Part shown: positions 14,761 to 25,634 of the stretch, one piece after another
How the letters are laid out: each line of letters starts with the position of its first letter
Numbering within the stretch: the stretch's first letter is position 1
Source of the DNA: DATHGT01 sp035317605
Lineage (GTDB): Bacteria; Methylomirabilota; Methylomirabilia; Rokubacteriales; CSP1-6
DNA: 45,834 bases
Direction of reading: 5' to 3'
NCBI GenBank assembly: GCA_035317605.1
Contig: DATHGT010000042.1
Span: 1 to 45,834, forward strand
Notes under the pieces: model-generated
Database searches by the model: none
The model's input: the letters and a program-made list of their open reading frames with translations, nothing else
Told to the model about the DNA's origin: nothing
Position numbers and translations under genes: made by a program

Positions 14761-16411
14761 CCCGCATCCCATGGAACGCCGAGTCGACCGATACGACCTG
14801 GTGTGGGCGGCGGCCCTGGCCGCCCTGACGATCTGGTCCCGCCTGCCGTACCGGGCGCGGATGCTCTACAACTGGGACGCTGTCCAGTTCGCGCTCGCCC
14901 TTCGCGAATACGACGTGGTCAAGCACCAGCCGCACCCGCCGGGCTACATCCTGTACGTCGCGCTGGGCCGCCTCGTGAACAGCTGGCTCGACAATCCCAC
15001 CGCGACCTACGTCGTGCTCGCGGTCGCCTGCAGCGGGTTGACGACGTTCGTCGTCTACTTCCTGGCCCGCACCGCCTACGACCGCGCGACCGCCCTCGTC
15101 GCGGCCACCCTGTTCGCGGTGAGCCCGCTGTTCTGGTTCTACGGATCGGTCGGGTTGACCTATGCCGGCGAGGCGCTCTGCGCGACGACCGTCGCCTACT
15201 TCGCCTTCCGCGCGCTCCGGGGGAGCGAGACCGATGCCTGGCTGGCCGCCGGGTACCTCGGCCTGGCCGGCGGGGTGCGCCAATCGATCCTGTTCTTGCT
15301 ACTCCCGCTCTGGCTCGGCGCGACCATCGCCGGCGTGCGGCGGCTGCGCACCGTGGTGATCGGCCTCGCCATCATGCTGGTGACCGTCATCGCGTGGTTC
15401 GTGCCGATGATCTGGCTGACCGGCGGGTTCGAGCGGTACCTGGCCGCGTCCGTGGATTTGGCGGAGACGGTGGTCAAGCCGACCTCGATCCTCGGCGGTT
15501 ACGTCGAAACGAACCTCCGCATGGCGCGGTACCTGCTCGAGTCGGTGCTGGTCGCGCTCGGACCGCTGGTGCTGGTCGGCGTTCTGATTCCGTGGTACGC
15601 GCGTCGTCGCGGCTGGACCTCGCGCGAGTGGTTTCTCGTGGGATGGACGGTCACCCCGGTGCTGGTCTACACGCTCGTGCACTTCGGGCAGGCGGGATAC
15701 GTGCTGACGTTCTTGCCGGCGCTGGTCGTGCTGCTCTCGGCGGTGCTCGTGGCCGCGCTCGGCGGTGCCGCCGCCTCGCTCGCCCGTCCCTGGCTGCGCC
15801 CGCTGGCGCTGGCCGCCGCGGTGGCGGTCGTGGTGTTCGTCAACGGCTCGTTCTTCGTCAGCGCGCGTCCCCTCCAGCGTGACTTCGAGCGGCCCCGGGC
15901 CGCCTGGGTGAAGATGGCCGAGGACGAGGCGTTCGACTGGATCTTCAGCCGGACCGCCGCCGCCCTCCGCGAGCACGAGGAGGTCGTCCGCACGTTCGTG
16001 GCTTCGATCACCGGACAGTTCCCGGCCGAGGACACCGCGGTCATCACCGAACTCGGCAATCCGCGCTCGTATCCGTGGATGCGCCACGCCGTCTTCTATC
16101 TCCCGTCGTACGCGCTCTACGAATTGCAGGTCGGCGATTTGCCGCCGGGCTACTACGCCCCCAAAGCGTCGCTGGCCATGACGCGGGTGCGGGACAGCGA
16201 GATCCGCATCCCCGCCGGCATCAAGCGGCTCGTGTGGTTCGTGGACCACTGGAGTCCCACGTCCGAGCGGCCCGACGGTCTCATGGAGATCGAGATTCCC
16301 TACGGCCGGTTCCTCTACGTGCTTCCCGTGGGCAAGAAGCCGGTGCGCTACGCCGGCTACACCTTGATCCGCGAGGAGCCGCCGCGCCGTGCCGGCCGCG
16401 CGGGGCGCTGA
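14753..16411 (+). CDS. GT-C type membrane glycosyltransferase (GT39/ArnT-like)
   Basis: 552 aa with about 11 hydrophobic segments. The first extracytoplasmic loop carries NWDAVQFALALREYDVVK then QPHPPGYILYV, the acidic motif region expected of GT-C enzymes that use polyprenyl-phosphate sugars. Start ATG 14753 overlaps the ROK kinase; ATG 14771 (MERRVDRYD) is an equally likely start. The C-terminal 200 residues form a soluble periplasmic domain (FDWIFSRTAAALREHEEV, then LYELQVGDLPPGYYAPK). The enzyme should transfer a sugar from a lipid carrier to a lipid, glycan or protein on the outer membrane face. It is followed by a second GT-C gene that overlaps its end, so the two may act on the same glycoconjugate. 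Acceptor and donor are unknown. Confidence 0.82.
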   Translation: MLDPHPMERRVDRYDLVWAAALAALTIWSRLPYRARMLYNWDAVQFALALREYDVVKHQPHPPGYILYVALGRLVNSWLDNPTATYVVLAVACSGLTTFVVYFLARTAYDRATALVAATLFAVSPLFWFYGSVGLTYAGEALCATTVAYFAFRALRGSETDAWLAAGYLGLAGGVRQSILFLLLPLWLGATIAGVRRLRTVVIGLAIMLVTVIAWFVPMIWLTGGFERYLAASVDLAETVVKPTSILGGYVETNLRMARYLLESVLVALGPLVLVGVLIPWYARRRGWTSREWFLVGWTVTPVLVYTLVHFGQAGYVLTFLPALVVLLSAVLVAALGGAAASLARPWLRPLALAAAVAVVVFVNGSFFVSARPLQRDFERPRAAWVKMAEDEAFDWIFSRTAAALREHEEVVRTFVASITGQFPAEDTAVITELGNPRSYPWMRHAVFYLPSYALYELQVGDLPPGYYAPKASLAMTRVRDSEIRIPAGIKRLVWFVDHWSPTSERPDGLMEIEIPYGRFLYVLPVGKKPVRYAGYTLIREEPPRRAGRAGR

Positions 16412-17918
16412 GCCGGTCGGCTCCGGGCTGCGCGATGATCTGGTCGTCGCGGTCGCGGCCTGCCTGCCCCTCGTCCTCTTCGCGCTGACCGAGCGGCGCC
16501 TGGCCGGCGTCGCGGGTTTTCCGCTGGACGATTCGTGGATTCATCTGCACTTCGCCCGGAACATCGCCGAGGGAGCGGGGTTCTCCTACAACCCCGGCGT
16601 GCCCGTGGCCGGATCGACCGCGCCTCTCTGGACGCTCCTGCTGGCCCTCGCTGTGGCCGTATTCGGACCATCGATCGCGGTGGTCAAAGCGGTCGGCACG
16701 GCCACCGCGCTGGGGGCGACGGTCATGGTCCGCCGCGCGGCGATCGGCTGGGGCGCTTCCCGGCTCGGCGCGCTCGGAGCGGCGGTCGGCCTCGGCTGGA
16801 CGGGCGCGATGGCGTGGGGAGCGCTCTCCGGAATGGAGGTGACGCTGGCGGCGCTGCTCGTCGGGGCGTCGCTCCTCGCTCACGCGCGGAGCCGCGACGT
16901 TTGGACCGCGGTCTGGGCCGCGCTGGCCGGCGTCGCGCGTCCCGAGGCGCTCATTCTCGTGCCGCTGCTCGCCGTGTCACGACCGCTCACGATCCGGCGC
17001 GTGCTGTTGTTCGCCGGAATCACCGCGATGGTGCTGGCGCCGTTCGTCGGCTTCAGCCTCGCCACCGTCGGAAGTCCCGTTCCCGCGACGGCGAGCGCCA
17101 AGATCGAAGGCGGACTTCTGGGCTGGCTGTCGGGGGTTCGCGAGCCCGCACGCGTGACGTGGCTGTCGAGGCCGGCTGACTTCTTCGGCGGCTGGGTCCG
17201 ATGGCTGTGGACGACCGACGGGCTATTGCCGCTCGCCCTGCTCGTGGCGCTCGTGCTCGTCTGGCGACGCGCGGGCCGCGCGCTCGCCCTTCCGGCGCTC
17301 GTCCTGGTGATGCATCCGCTGGCCATGGCGCTCTTCGCGCCCTATCGTGACCCCGCATTCCAGGAGGGGCGCTACTCCATTCACCTCCTGCCGCTCGCGT
17401 TCATCGTGCTCGCGGTCGCGCTCGGCGAGCGGGTGACCCACTCACGGATCGCGCTCCTCGTCGTCTACCTCGTCTTGGCAGCGGTCGCGCTTCCTCCGGC
17501 CGCCGCGCGGTATGGCTGGGCCGTGCAGAACATCAATGCGATGCAGGTCCATCTCGGGCGCTGGGTCGACGAGCACTTGCCAAAGCGTGAGACGATCGCC
17601 GTCAACGACATCGGCGCGATCGCGTACCTGTCGCGGCGCGAGGTCATCGATCTGGTCGGGCTGGTGAGCCCGGACGTGTTGCCCTATCGACGCGGCGGTG
17701 AGGCGGGCATCGTGCGCTATCTCATGGAGCGCTGCCCCGGGCACGTCATCGTGTTCCCGGCGTGGTTTCCGAACATGACCGCTCGCCGCGACCTTCTCGA
17801 GCCGATCTACCGCGTGCGGCTCGACCACAACACGGTGGCGGGCGCCGACGAGATGGTCGTCTATCGCCTCGTCGGCTGTCGCCCCGAACGCCCAAACGCT
17901 CGTCACGCCCCGGCGTAG
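16389..17918 (+). CDS. GT-C type membrane glycosyltransferase, second copy
   Basis: 509 aa from GTG 16389, overlapping the previous gene by 23 bases. The first loop has FPLDDSWIHLHFARNIAEG followed by FSYNPGVPVAGSTAPLWT, a signature seen in a group of bacterial GT-C proteins distantly like the mycobacterial arabinosyl/mannosyl transferases. The DD pair is the expected catalytic or metal-binding site. About ten transmembrane helices precede a C-terminal periplasmic domain (ETIAVNDIGAIAYLSRREVIDLVGLVSPD). The enzyme probably uses a polyprenyl-linked sugar. The gene ends in a hairpin, so the tatA-ROK-GT-GT run probably ends here. The family is probable; the substrate is unknown. Confidence 0.82.
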   Translation: MPAARGAEPVGSGLRDDLVVAVAACLPLVLFALTERRLAGVAGFPLDDSWIHLHFARNIAEGAGFSYNPGVPVAGSTAPLWTLLLALAVAVFGPSIAVVKAVGTATALGATVMVRRAAIGWGASRLGALGAAVGLGWTGAMAWGALSGMEVTLAALLVGASLLAHARSRDVWTAVWAALAGVARPEALILVPLLAVSRPLTIRRVLLFAGITAMVLAPFVGFSLATVGSPVPATASAKIEGGLLGWLSGVREPARVTWLSRPADFFGGWVRWLWTTDGLLPLALLVALVLVWRRAGRALALPALVLVMHPLAMALFAPYRDPAFQEGRYSIHLLPLAFIVLAVALGERVTHSRIALLVVYLVLAAVALPPAAARYGWAVQNINAMQVHLGRWVDEHLPKRETIAVNDIGAIAYLSRREVIDLVGLVSPDVLPYRRGGEAGIVRYLMERCPGHVIVFPAWFPNMTARRDLLEPIYRVRLDHNTVAGADEMVVYRLVGCRPERPNARHAPA

Positions 17919-17926
17919 CCGGGGCG
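17906..17926 (+). terminator. Hairpin spanning the stop codon of the second GT-C gene
   Basis: A 9-bp perfect stem (cgccccggc 17906-17914, gccggggcg 17918-17926) around a 3-nt loop; the TAG stop (17916-17918) sits at the loop. No T-run follows. It may end or attenuate the operon just before the ileS promoter. Confidence 0.5.
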
Positions 17927-17945
17927 CTCCTCGAATTCGCCGTGT

Positions 17946-17951
17946 TACCAT
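17946..17951 (+). promoter_or_regulatory. Candidate -10 box for ileS
   Basis: TACCAT in gtgttaccat ends 12 bases before the ileS ATG. No -35 and no Shine-Dalgarno are seen. If used, the 5' leader would be only about six bases. Confidence 0.35.
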
Positions 17952-17963
17952 GAATTCCCGACC

Positions 17964-20771
17964 ATGGACTACAAGACCACGCTGAATCTGCCGAAAACCG
18001 AGTTCCCGATGCGGGCGAATCTCCCGAAGACCGAGCCCACCATGCTCGGGTGGTGGGAGGGGATCGGCATCGAAAAGCGCCTGCGCGCGGTGTCGGCCGA
18101 TCGCCCCCCGTGGATCCTCCACGACGGGCCGCCGTACGCCAACGGTCACATCCACATGGGCCACGTGCTGAACAAGGTCCTGAAGGACATGGTCGTGAAG
18201 TCGCGGGGCATGTCCGGCTTCAACGCGGTGTACATCCCCGGCTTCGATTGCCATGGGCTCCCCATCGAGCACCAAGTCGACAAAGAGCTGGGCCTCGACA
18301 AGCCCGGTGTCGACGTGCGCCGGGCCATGGACCCGGTGGAGAAGATCCGCCGCTGTCGCGCGTACGCCCAGGCGTTCGTCGACATCCAGCGCGAGGAGTT
18401 CAAGCGCCTCGGCGTGTTCGGCGACTGGGACAATGCGTACATGACGATGACGCCCGCCTACGAGGGCGTGATCGTCCGCGAGCTGGGACGTCTGGTCGGC
18501 CGCGGGCTCGTCTACAAGGGCCTCAAGCCCGTGCACTGGTGCATGTACTGCAAGACGGCGCTCGCTCAGGCCGAGGTCGAGTACGAGGAACAGCGGACGC
18601 CGTCGGTCTACGTGAAGTTCCCGCTGGTGACGCCGCATCCGGACCTGCCGGATGCCCCGCGACAATCGGTGGTCGTCTGGACCACGACGCCGTGGACGCT
18701 TCCCGCCAACCTCGCCGTCGCCGTGAGTCCCAACGCGCGTTACGTCGCCCTGGACGTCGCCGGGGAAACGCTGTTCGTCGCCGAGGACTTGGTCGACGAG
18801 CTCGTGAGGGTGGCCAGACTCGCCACGCCGAGGGTCATCCGCCGTCTCGACGGCGCGGCGCTCGAGGGCATCGAGTACAAGCATCCCTGGATCGATCGCG
18901 TCGGCAAGATCTACGCGGCGGACTTCGTGACCATGGACGCCGGCACCGGACTCGTCCACGTGGCGCCGGGTCACGGAGAAGAAGACTACGATCTCGGCAA
19001 GAGCCAGGGTCTGCCGATCTACAACCCGGTGGACGACGACGGGCGCTTCGTTTCCGAGGTCGAGCATTTCGCGGGACTGACCGTCTGGGACGCGAACCCC
19101 AGGATCATCGATCTCCTGCGCGAGCGCGGAGCGCTGATCGCCGAGGTGCCGCTGACCCACACGTATCCGCACTGCTGGCGCTGCAAGAACCCCACGCTGT
19201 TCCGCGCCACCGAGCAGTGGTTCATGGGTCTCGACCGCGATGGCCTGCGCGCGCGCACCCTCGACGCGATCCGCCGCCAGGTCCAGTGGATCCCCGCCTG
19301 GGGCGAAGAGCGCATCTTCAACATGGTCGCCCATCGGCCGGACTGGACGCTCTCGCGCCAGCGCGTGTGGGGCGTGCCCATCGTGGCCTTCTACTGCGCG
19401 GGCTGCGAGGCGCTCTTGCTGGAGCAGCCGGTCATCGAGCACGTCGCCCAGCTCTTCGCCGAGGGCCGCGGCATCGAGGAGTGGTACCTGCGCAGCGAGG
19501 ACGAGCTGCTGCCGGCCGGCATCCGGTGTGCTCGCTGCGGAGGCACGAGGTTCCGCAAGGGCACGGACACCCTCGACGTCTGGTTCGATTCCGGCTGTAG
19601 CCACGCGGCGGTGCTGGAGACGCACCCGGAGCTGCGCTGGCCGGCCGAGCTCTATCTCGAGGGCTCCGATCAGCATCGCGGCTGGTTCCACTCGTCGCTG
19701 TTGGAAGCGATGGCCACGCGGGGCGCGCCGCCCTACAAGGCCGTGCTCACGTGCGGCTTCGTGGTGGACGGCGAGGGCCGCAAGATGTCGAAGTCCGTCG
19801 GCAACACCGTCGGCCCCGAAGATCTGATCCCGAAGTACGGGGCCGAGGTGCTGCGCCTGTGGGTCGCCGCCGAGGACTACACGGAGGACATCCGGCTTTC
19901 GGGCGAGATCCTCGAGCGCCTGGCCGACGCGTACCGGCGGCTCCGCAACACCTGCCGGTTCCTGCTCGGCAACCTCGGCGATTTCGATCCCGGCCGGCAC
20001 CGGCAGCCCTACGCGGCGCTCGACGAAGTCGACCGCTTCGTCCTCGACCGGCTGGCGCGTCTCGTCGATCGGGTGGCGCGCGCCTACGACGAGTACCAGT
20101 TCCACACGGTGTTCCACTCGCTCCACAACTTCTGCGCGGTGGATCTTTCGGCACTCTATCTCGACACCATCAAGGATCGGCTTTACACCTCGGCGCCCGA
20201 CGATCCGCGCCGCCGCGCCGCGCAGACCACCTGCTACGACGTGCTGAGCGCGCTGCTCCGCCTGCTTGCGCCGATCCTGAGCTTCACCGCCGAGGAGGCC
20301 TGGCGGCACTTGCCGGGCTCCAAGGCCGAGAGCGTCCACCTCGAGCGCTTCCCCGAGGTGCCGCTGGCCTGGCTCGACGACACACTCGAGCAGGAGTGGC
20401 GACGGTTGCTCGAGGTCCGACGCGAGATCGCCAAAGCGCTGGAGACGGCGCGCGCCCGTGGCCTCATCGGGAGCGGGCTGGAGGCGGCGGTGACGATCGC
20501 CCAGGCGCCCGAGGACCTGCCCGAGCTGCTCGCGCGCAAGCGCGGGCTGCTGCCGACCCTGCTGATCGTGTCCCAGGTGTCGCTCGTCCCGGGACCAGAG
20601 GCAGCCGCGGTCCAATACGAGAGCCAGGAGATCCCCGGCCTTCAGATCGGCGTGGACCACGCCCGGGGGGCGAAGTGCGCACGCTGCTGGATGTGGACCG
20701 AGGAGGTGGGCAGGGACGCGGAGCATCCGACGCTGTGCGAGCGCTGCGTGGCGGTGCTGCGCGGCCGCTGA
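17964..20771 (+). CDS. ileS: Isoleucyl-tRNA synthetase
   Basis: 935 aa. The class I signature HMGH (residues 64-67, within PPYANGHIHMGH) and KMSKS (607-611, within GRKMSKSVGN) are intact, with the CP1 editing domain (VVVWTTTPWTLPANLAVAVSP and TGLVHVAPGHGEEDYD) between them. The C-terminal zinc finger is seen in CARCWMWTEEVG and CERC. The enzyme charges tRNA-Ile in the cytosol and edits valine. ATG 17964 has no Shine-Dalgarno (aattcccgacc precedes it). The stop overlaps the lspA ATG by one base, a pairing also seen in many proteobacteria, which supports an ileS-lspA operon. Confidence 0.98.
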   Translation: MDYKTTLNLPKTEFPMRANLPKTEPTMLGWWEGIGIEKRLRAVSADRPPWILHDGPPYANGHIHMGHVLNKVLKDMVVKSRGMSGFNAVYIPGFDCHGLPIEHQVDKELGLDKPGVDVRRAMDPVEKIRRCRAYAQAFVDIQREEFKRLGVFGDWDNAYMTMTPAYEGVIVRELGRLVGRGLVYKGLKPVHWCMYCKTALAQAEVEYEEQRTPSVYVKFPLVTPHPDLPDAPRQSVVVWTTTPWTLPANLAVAVSPNARYVALDVAGETLFVAEDLVDELVRVARLATPRVIRRLDGAALEGIEYKHPWIDRVGKIYAADFVTMDAGTGLVHVAPGHGEEDYDLGKSQGLPIYNPVDDDGRFVSEVEHFAGLTVWDANPRIIDLLRERGALIAEVPLTHTYPHCWRCKNPTLFRATEQWFMGLDRDGLRARTLDAIRRQVQWIPAWGEERIFNMVAHRPDWTLSRQRVWGVPIVAFYCAGCEALLLEQPVIEHVAQLFAEGRGIEEWYLRSEDELLPAGIRCARCGGTRFRKGTDTLDVWFDSGCSHAAVLETHPELRWPAELYLEGSDQHRGWFHSSLLEAMATRGAPPYKAVLTCGFVVDGEGRKMSKSVGNTVGPEDLIPKYGAEVLRLWVAAEDYTEDIRLSGEILERLADAYRRLRNTCRFLLGNLGDFDPGRHRQPYAALDEVDRFVLDRLARLVDRVARAYDEYQFHTVFHSLHNFCAVDLSALYLDTIKDRLYTSAPDDPRRRAAQTTCYDVLSALLRLLAPILSFTAEEAWRHLPGSKAESVHLERFPEVPLAWLDDTLEQEWRRLLEVRREIAKALETARARGLIGSGLEAAVTIAQAPEDLPELLARKRGLLPTLLIVSQVSLVPGPEAAAVQYESQEIPGLQIGVDHARGAKCARCWMWTEEVGRDAEHPTLCERCVAVLRGR

Positions 20772-21250
20772 TGACCGCGATCGTCGTGATCGCGAGCGCG
20801 ATCGTCGTGCTCGATCAGATCACGAAGGCCGCCGCTCTCGAGCGTTTGGCCCCCGGCGTGGCCGTTCCCCTGGTGGACGGCCTGCTCTCGCTCACCCTGA
20901 TCATGAACTCGGGCCTGGCCTTCGGACTGCTCGCCGGTCTGCCCGCGGCGTGGCGCTGGCTCGTCGCGCTCCTGTCGATCGTCGCCCTCGTCGTGCTGGC
21001 CCGGGTGGCGATGCGGGTGCTCGCCGGCGGTGGCTGGACGGCGCGGCTGTCGGTGGCGCTGATCTTCGGCGGGGCCGTCGGCAACCTGATCGACCGCGCC
21101 CGGTTCGGCGCGGTGGTGGACTTCGTGGACGCTCATTACCACGGCTATCACTGGCCGGCCTTTAACGTGGCGGATTCGGCGATCACGGTCGGCGTCGCGC
21201 TACTGGCGTTTCACCTCATGCTGGCCCGCCCGGCGGCGGCCGGCCAATGA
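20771..21250 (+). CDS. lspA: Lipoprotein signal peptidase (signal peptidase II)
   Basis: 159 aa with four membrane helices. LspA cleaves prolipoproteins at the lipobox after diacylglyceryl transfer. The catalytic aspartates are D117 (VVDFVD) and D135 (FNVADSAI); the conserved MNSGLAFGLL and GGAVGNLIDR blocks are present. ATG 20771 overlaps the final base of the ileS stop, so translation is coupled. The upstream lipoprotein at 9521-10009 is one likely substrate. Confidence 0.96.
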   Translation: MTAIVVIASAIVVLDQITKAAALERLAPGVAVPLVDGLLSLTLIMNSGLAFGLLAGLPAAWRWLVALLSIVALVVLARVAMRVLAGGGWTARLSVALIFGGAVGNLIDRARFGAVVDFVDAHYHGYHWPAFNVADSAITVGVALLAFHLMLARPAAAGQ

Positions 21251-21328
21251 CAACGGGCCATCGGCGTCGCCGGCTCGGTCGCCTCACATCGGCCCCGTTC
21301 TGACGGCAGCGGCATTCGTGACGGAGTC

Positions 21329-22252
21329 GTGGAGCGAGTGCTGAGGGTGGAGGACGCGGCGGCGGGGATGCGGCTGGATCGCTGGCTCGTGCGGGCCGTC
21401 CCCGATCTCTCCCGTGCGCGCATACAGGGCCTGATCGACGATGGACACGTCCGCGTCGGCGGCGCCGTGACCAAGCCGGCCCACCGGCTGCGCGGCGGTG
21501 AAACGGTGGACATCGAGATCCCGCCGACGCCAGCGCAGGAGCTCGAGCCCGAGCCCATCGCGCTCGCCATCGTTCACGAAGACGAGCACGTGCTGGTCGT
21601 CGACAAACCGGCGGGCATGGTCGTGCACCCGGGGGCCGGTGTCTCGCGGGGCACGCTGGCCGCCGGCGTTCTCGCCCACGCGCCGGAGACCGCCGGCGTC
21701 GGCGGACAGCGACGGCCCGGCATCGTGCATCGGCTCGACAAGGGCACGTCGGGGTTGCTCGTGCTCGCCAAGACGACCCTCGCGTACCACGCGCTGGTCG
21801 CTCAGCTCGGCGCGCGCGAGGTCACACGCGAATACCTGGCGATCGTCCACGGCCGCTTGGCGCGCCCTGAGGGGCGCATCGACGCGCCCATCGGCCGGGA
21901 CCCGCACCATCGCCAGCGCATGGCCATCCGTCCCCTCGGGCAGGGCCGGCGCGCGGTCACGCGCTTTGCCGTGCTCGAGCGTTTCGGCGACTTCACGCTG
22001 GTCCGGTGCCGGCTCGAAACCGGGCGGACGCACCAGATCCGCGTCCACCTGGCATCCCTGGGACACCCGGTCGCCGGAGACGCGGCCTACGGGCAGGGCC
22101 GGCCACGCCTGCCCATCGATGTGGAGGGCGTGGCGCTTCACGCGGCACGCCTGGTGTTCGTGCACCCGGCTACCCAGGAACGGATGGAATTCTCCGCCCC
22201 TCTGCCTCCCAGGATCGCGCGCTTCTTGTCTCATCTGCGGGACAGCGGCTAA
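21329..22252 (+). CDS. rluD: RluD-type 23S rRNA pseudouridine synthase
   Basis: 307 aa from GTG 21329; GTG 21338 is an alternative start three codons later. An N-terminal S4 RNA-binding domain (AAAGMRLDRWLVRAVPDLSR, VRVGGAVTKPAHRL) precedes the pseudouridine synthase core with the catalytic Asp in HRLDKGTSGLLV (D137). Further motifs are LVVDKPAGMVVHPG and TGRTHQIRVHL. RluD modifies helix 69 of 23S rRNA. The gene lies in the usual bacterial position after lspA, 78 bases downstream. It is followed by a 99-base gap that contains a sigma-54-like promoter for glmU. Confidence 0.95.
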   Translation: MERVLRVEDAAAGMRLDRWLVRAVPDLSRARIQGLIDDGHVRVGGAVTKPAHRLRGGETVDIEIPPTPAQELEPEPIALAIVHEDEHVLVVDKPAGMVVHPGAGVSRGTLAAGVLAHAPETAGVGGQRRPGIVHRLDKGTSGLLVLAKTTLAYHALVAQLGAREVTREYLAIVHGRLARPEGRIDAPIGRDPHHRQRMAIRPLGQGRRAVTRFAVLERFGDFTLVRCRLETGRTHQIRVHLASLGHPVAGDAAYGQGRPRLPIDVEGVALHAARLVFVHPATQERMEFSAPLPPRIARFLSHLRDSG

Positions 22253-22307
22253 GCTGGTCGTCGCACGGGGGCCACAGTCCGCCGAGAAGTGCCCCCAGAA
22301 AAACACC

Positions 22308-22323
22308 TGGCCCGGGGCTTGCG
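22308..22323 (+). promoter_or_regulatory. Candidate sigma-54 promoter for glmU-glmS
   Basis: TGGC (22308-22311), seven bases, TTGC (22319-22322) has the exact -24/-12 GG/GC spacing of RpoN promoters. The predicted transcription start is near 22334, giving a leader of about 18 nt that carries GGGAG before the ATG at 22352. A -10-like TAGAAT (22334-22339) lies at the same place and is an alternative sigma-70 reading. Confidence 0.5.
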
Positions 22324-22351
22324 TCCCGCGGGCTAGAATGGGAGTGAACCC

Positions 22352-23743
22352 ATGAACGGTGTGACCGCGATCGTCCTCGCGGCGGGCGAAGGCAAACGGA
22401 TGCGGTCGCGCCGCCCGAAAGTCCTCCATCCTCTCTGCGGTCGTCCCCTGATCGGCTACGCCCTCCGCGTCGCGCGGGCTGTCGCCGATCGTCTGGTGAT
22501 GGTCGTGAGTCCCAACGCTGACGACGTGGTCGCCGTGGCCGGCGACGGTGTCATGGCGGTCGAGCAGCCGGAACGGTTGGGCACGGGTCACGCGGTTCAG
22601 GTGGCCCGAGAGGCGTGCGGCGAGGCCCCAACCGTTCTGGTCTTGCCGAGCGACATGCCGCTCTTGACGGCCGAAACCTTCGAGCGTCTGGTCGCCCATC
22701 ATGCCGCCACGCGAGCCGCGGTCACCCTGGTGACCGCGCAGGTGGCCGAGCCCCAGGGGTACGGCCGCGTGCTTCGACAGCGCGGTCGGGTGACCCACGT
22801 CGTCGAGGACCGGGACGCGACGGACGACCAGAAGCGAATCACCGAGATCAACACGGCGGTCTACTGCTTCGATGCCCGCCGCTTCTGGCCCGCGCTGGCC
22901 GAGGTCCGGCCGAACAACGATCAGGGGGAGTACTACCTGACCGACGTGATCGCGATCATGGCGCGGGCCGGGGGCCGGATCGAGGCGATCACCGTGCACG
23001 ATCCCGCCGAGGCGCTGGGAGTGAACGATCGCCGTCAGCTCGCGGTGGTGGCCGCCATCCAGCGGCGGCGCATCCTCGATCGGCTGATGGAATCGGGCGT
23101 GACCATCATCGATCCCGCCACGACCTACGTCGAAGACGGGGTCACCATCGGTCCCGACACGATCATCTATCCGCAAGTTTTGATCGAGGGCGCCTCCGCC
23201 ATCGGCAGCGAGTGCGTGGTCCACTCCGGGTGTCAGATCAGCGCGTGCCGCCTCGGCGACCGGGTCCTGCTCAAGCCCTACTGCGTCATGTCCGATTCCG
23301 TGGTGGAGGACGACGCTCAGCTGGGACCGTTCTGCCATCTGCGGCCCAAGGCGATGATCGGTCCGCGCGCCCGCGTCGGCAACTTCGTCGAGGTGAAGAA
23401 CGCCCGCCTCGGCCGCGGCACCAAGGCGCCGCATCTCTCCTACATCGGCGACGCCACCGTGGGCGAGGGCGTTAACGTGGGCGCCGGGACGATCACGTGC
23501 AACTATGACGGCGTCGCCAAGCACGAGACCCGGATCGGTGACCGCGTGTTCGTGGGCAGCAACTCGACGCTGGTGGCGCCGCTCACCGTCGGCGAGGGCG
23601 CCTACGTGGCGGCGGGCTCCACCGTCACCCGCGACGTGCCGGCCGGAGCACTGGCCCTCGGCCGTGCCCAGCAGGTCGACAAGCCCGGCTGGGCCGAGCG
23701 CAAGGCGCGGGAGCGCGCGGCGAAGACGAAGGGAAAGGACTGA
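22352..23743 (+). CDS. glmU: Bifunctional N-acetylglucosamine-1-phosphate uridyltransferase / glucosamine-1-phosphate acetyltransferase
   Basis: 463 aa. The N-terminal half is a nucleotidyltransferase (LAAGEGKRMRSRRPKVLHPL, GTGHAVQVA, LPSDMPLL). The C-terminal half is a left-handed beta-helix acetyltransferase (GVTIGPDTIIYPQV, GPFCHLRPKAMIGPRARVG, NYDGVAKHETRIGDRVFVGS). It makes UDP-GlcNAc, the precursor of peptidoglycan and LPS. glmS begins five bases after its stop, so the two steps of amino-sugar supply are co-expressed. Length and motifs are normal for the family. Confidence 0.97.
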   Translation: MNGVTAIVLAAGEGKRMRSRRPKVLHPLCGRPLIGYALRVARAVADRLVMVVSPNADDVVAVAGDGVMAVEQPERLGTGHAVQVAREACGEAPTVLVLPSDMPLLTAETFERLVAHHAATRAAVTLVTAQVAEPQGYGRVLRQRGRVTHVVEDRDATDDQKRITEINTAVYCFDARRFWPALAEVRPNNDQGEYYLTDVIAIMARAGGRIEAITVHDPAEALGVNDRRQLAVVAAIQRRRILDRLMESGVTIIDPATTYVEDGVTIGPDTIIYPQVLIEGASAIGSECVVHSGCQISACRLGDRVLLKPYCVMSDSVVEDDAQLGPFCHLRPKAMIGPRARVGNFVEVKNARLGRGTKAPHLSYIGDATVGEGVNVGAGTITCNYDGVAKHETRIGDRVFVGSNSTLVAPLTVGEGAYVAAGSTVTRDVPAGALALGRAQQVDKPGWAERKARERAAKTKGKD

Positions 23744-23748
23744 GCGCG

Positions 23749-25590
<1,842 letters not shown>

Positions 25591-25634
25591 CGAGCCGTCT
25601 CGCGCGGCGGAGCGCGGGCGCGGCCGTGTGACGA

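Noticed and set aside
17442..20726. Minus-strand open frame of about 1090 codons opposite ileS
   Set aside because: Antisense shadow of a conserved gene; composition (R, H, D, V rich) is not protein-like and no domain is seen.
23744..23748. glmS ribozyme
   Set aside because: Only five bases separate glmU and glmS, leaving no room for the ribozyme.
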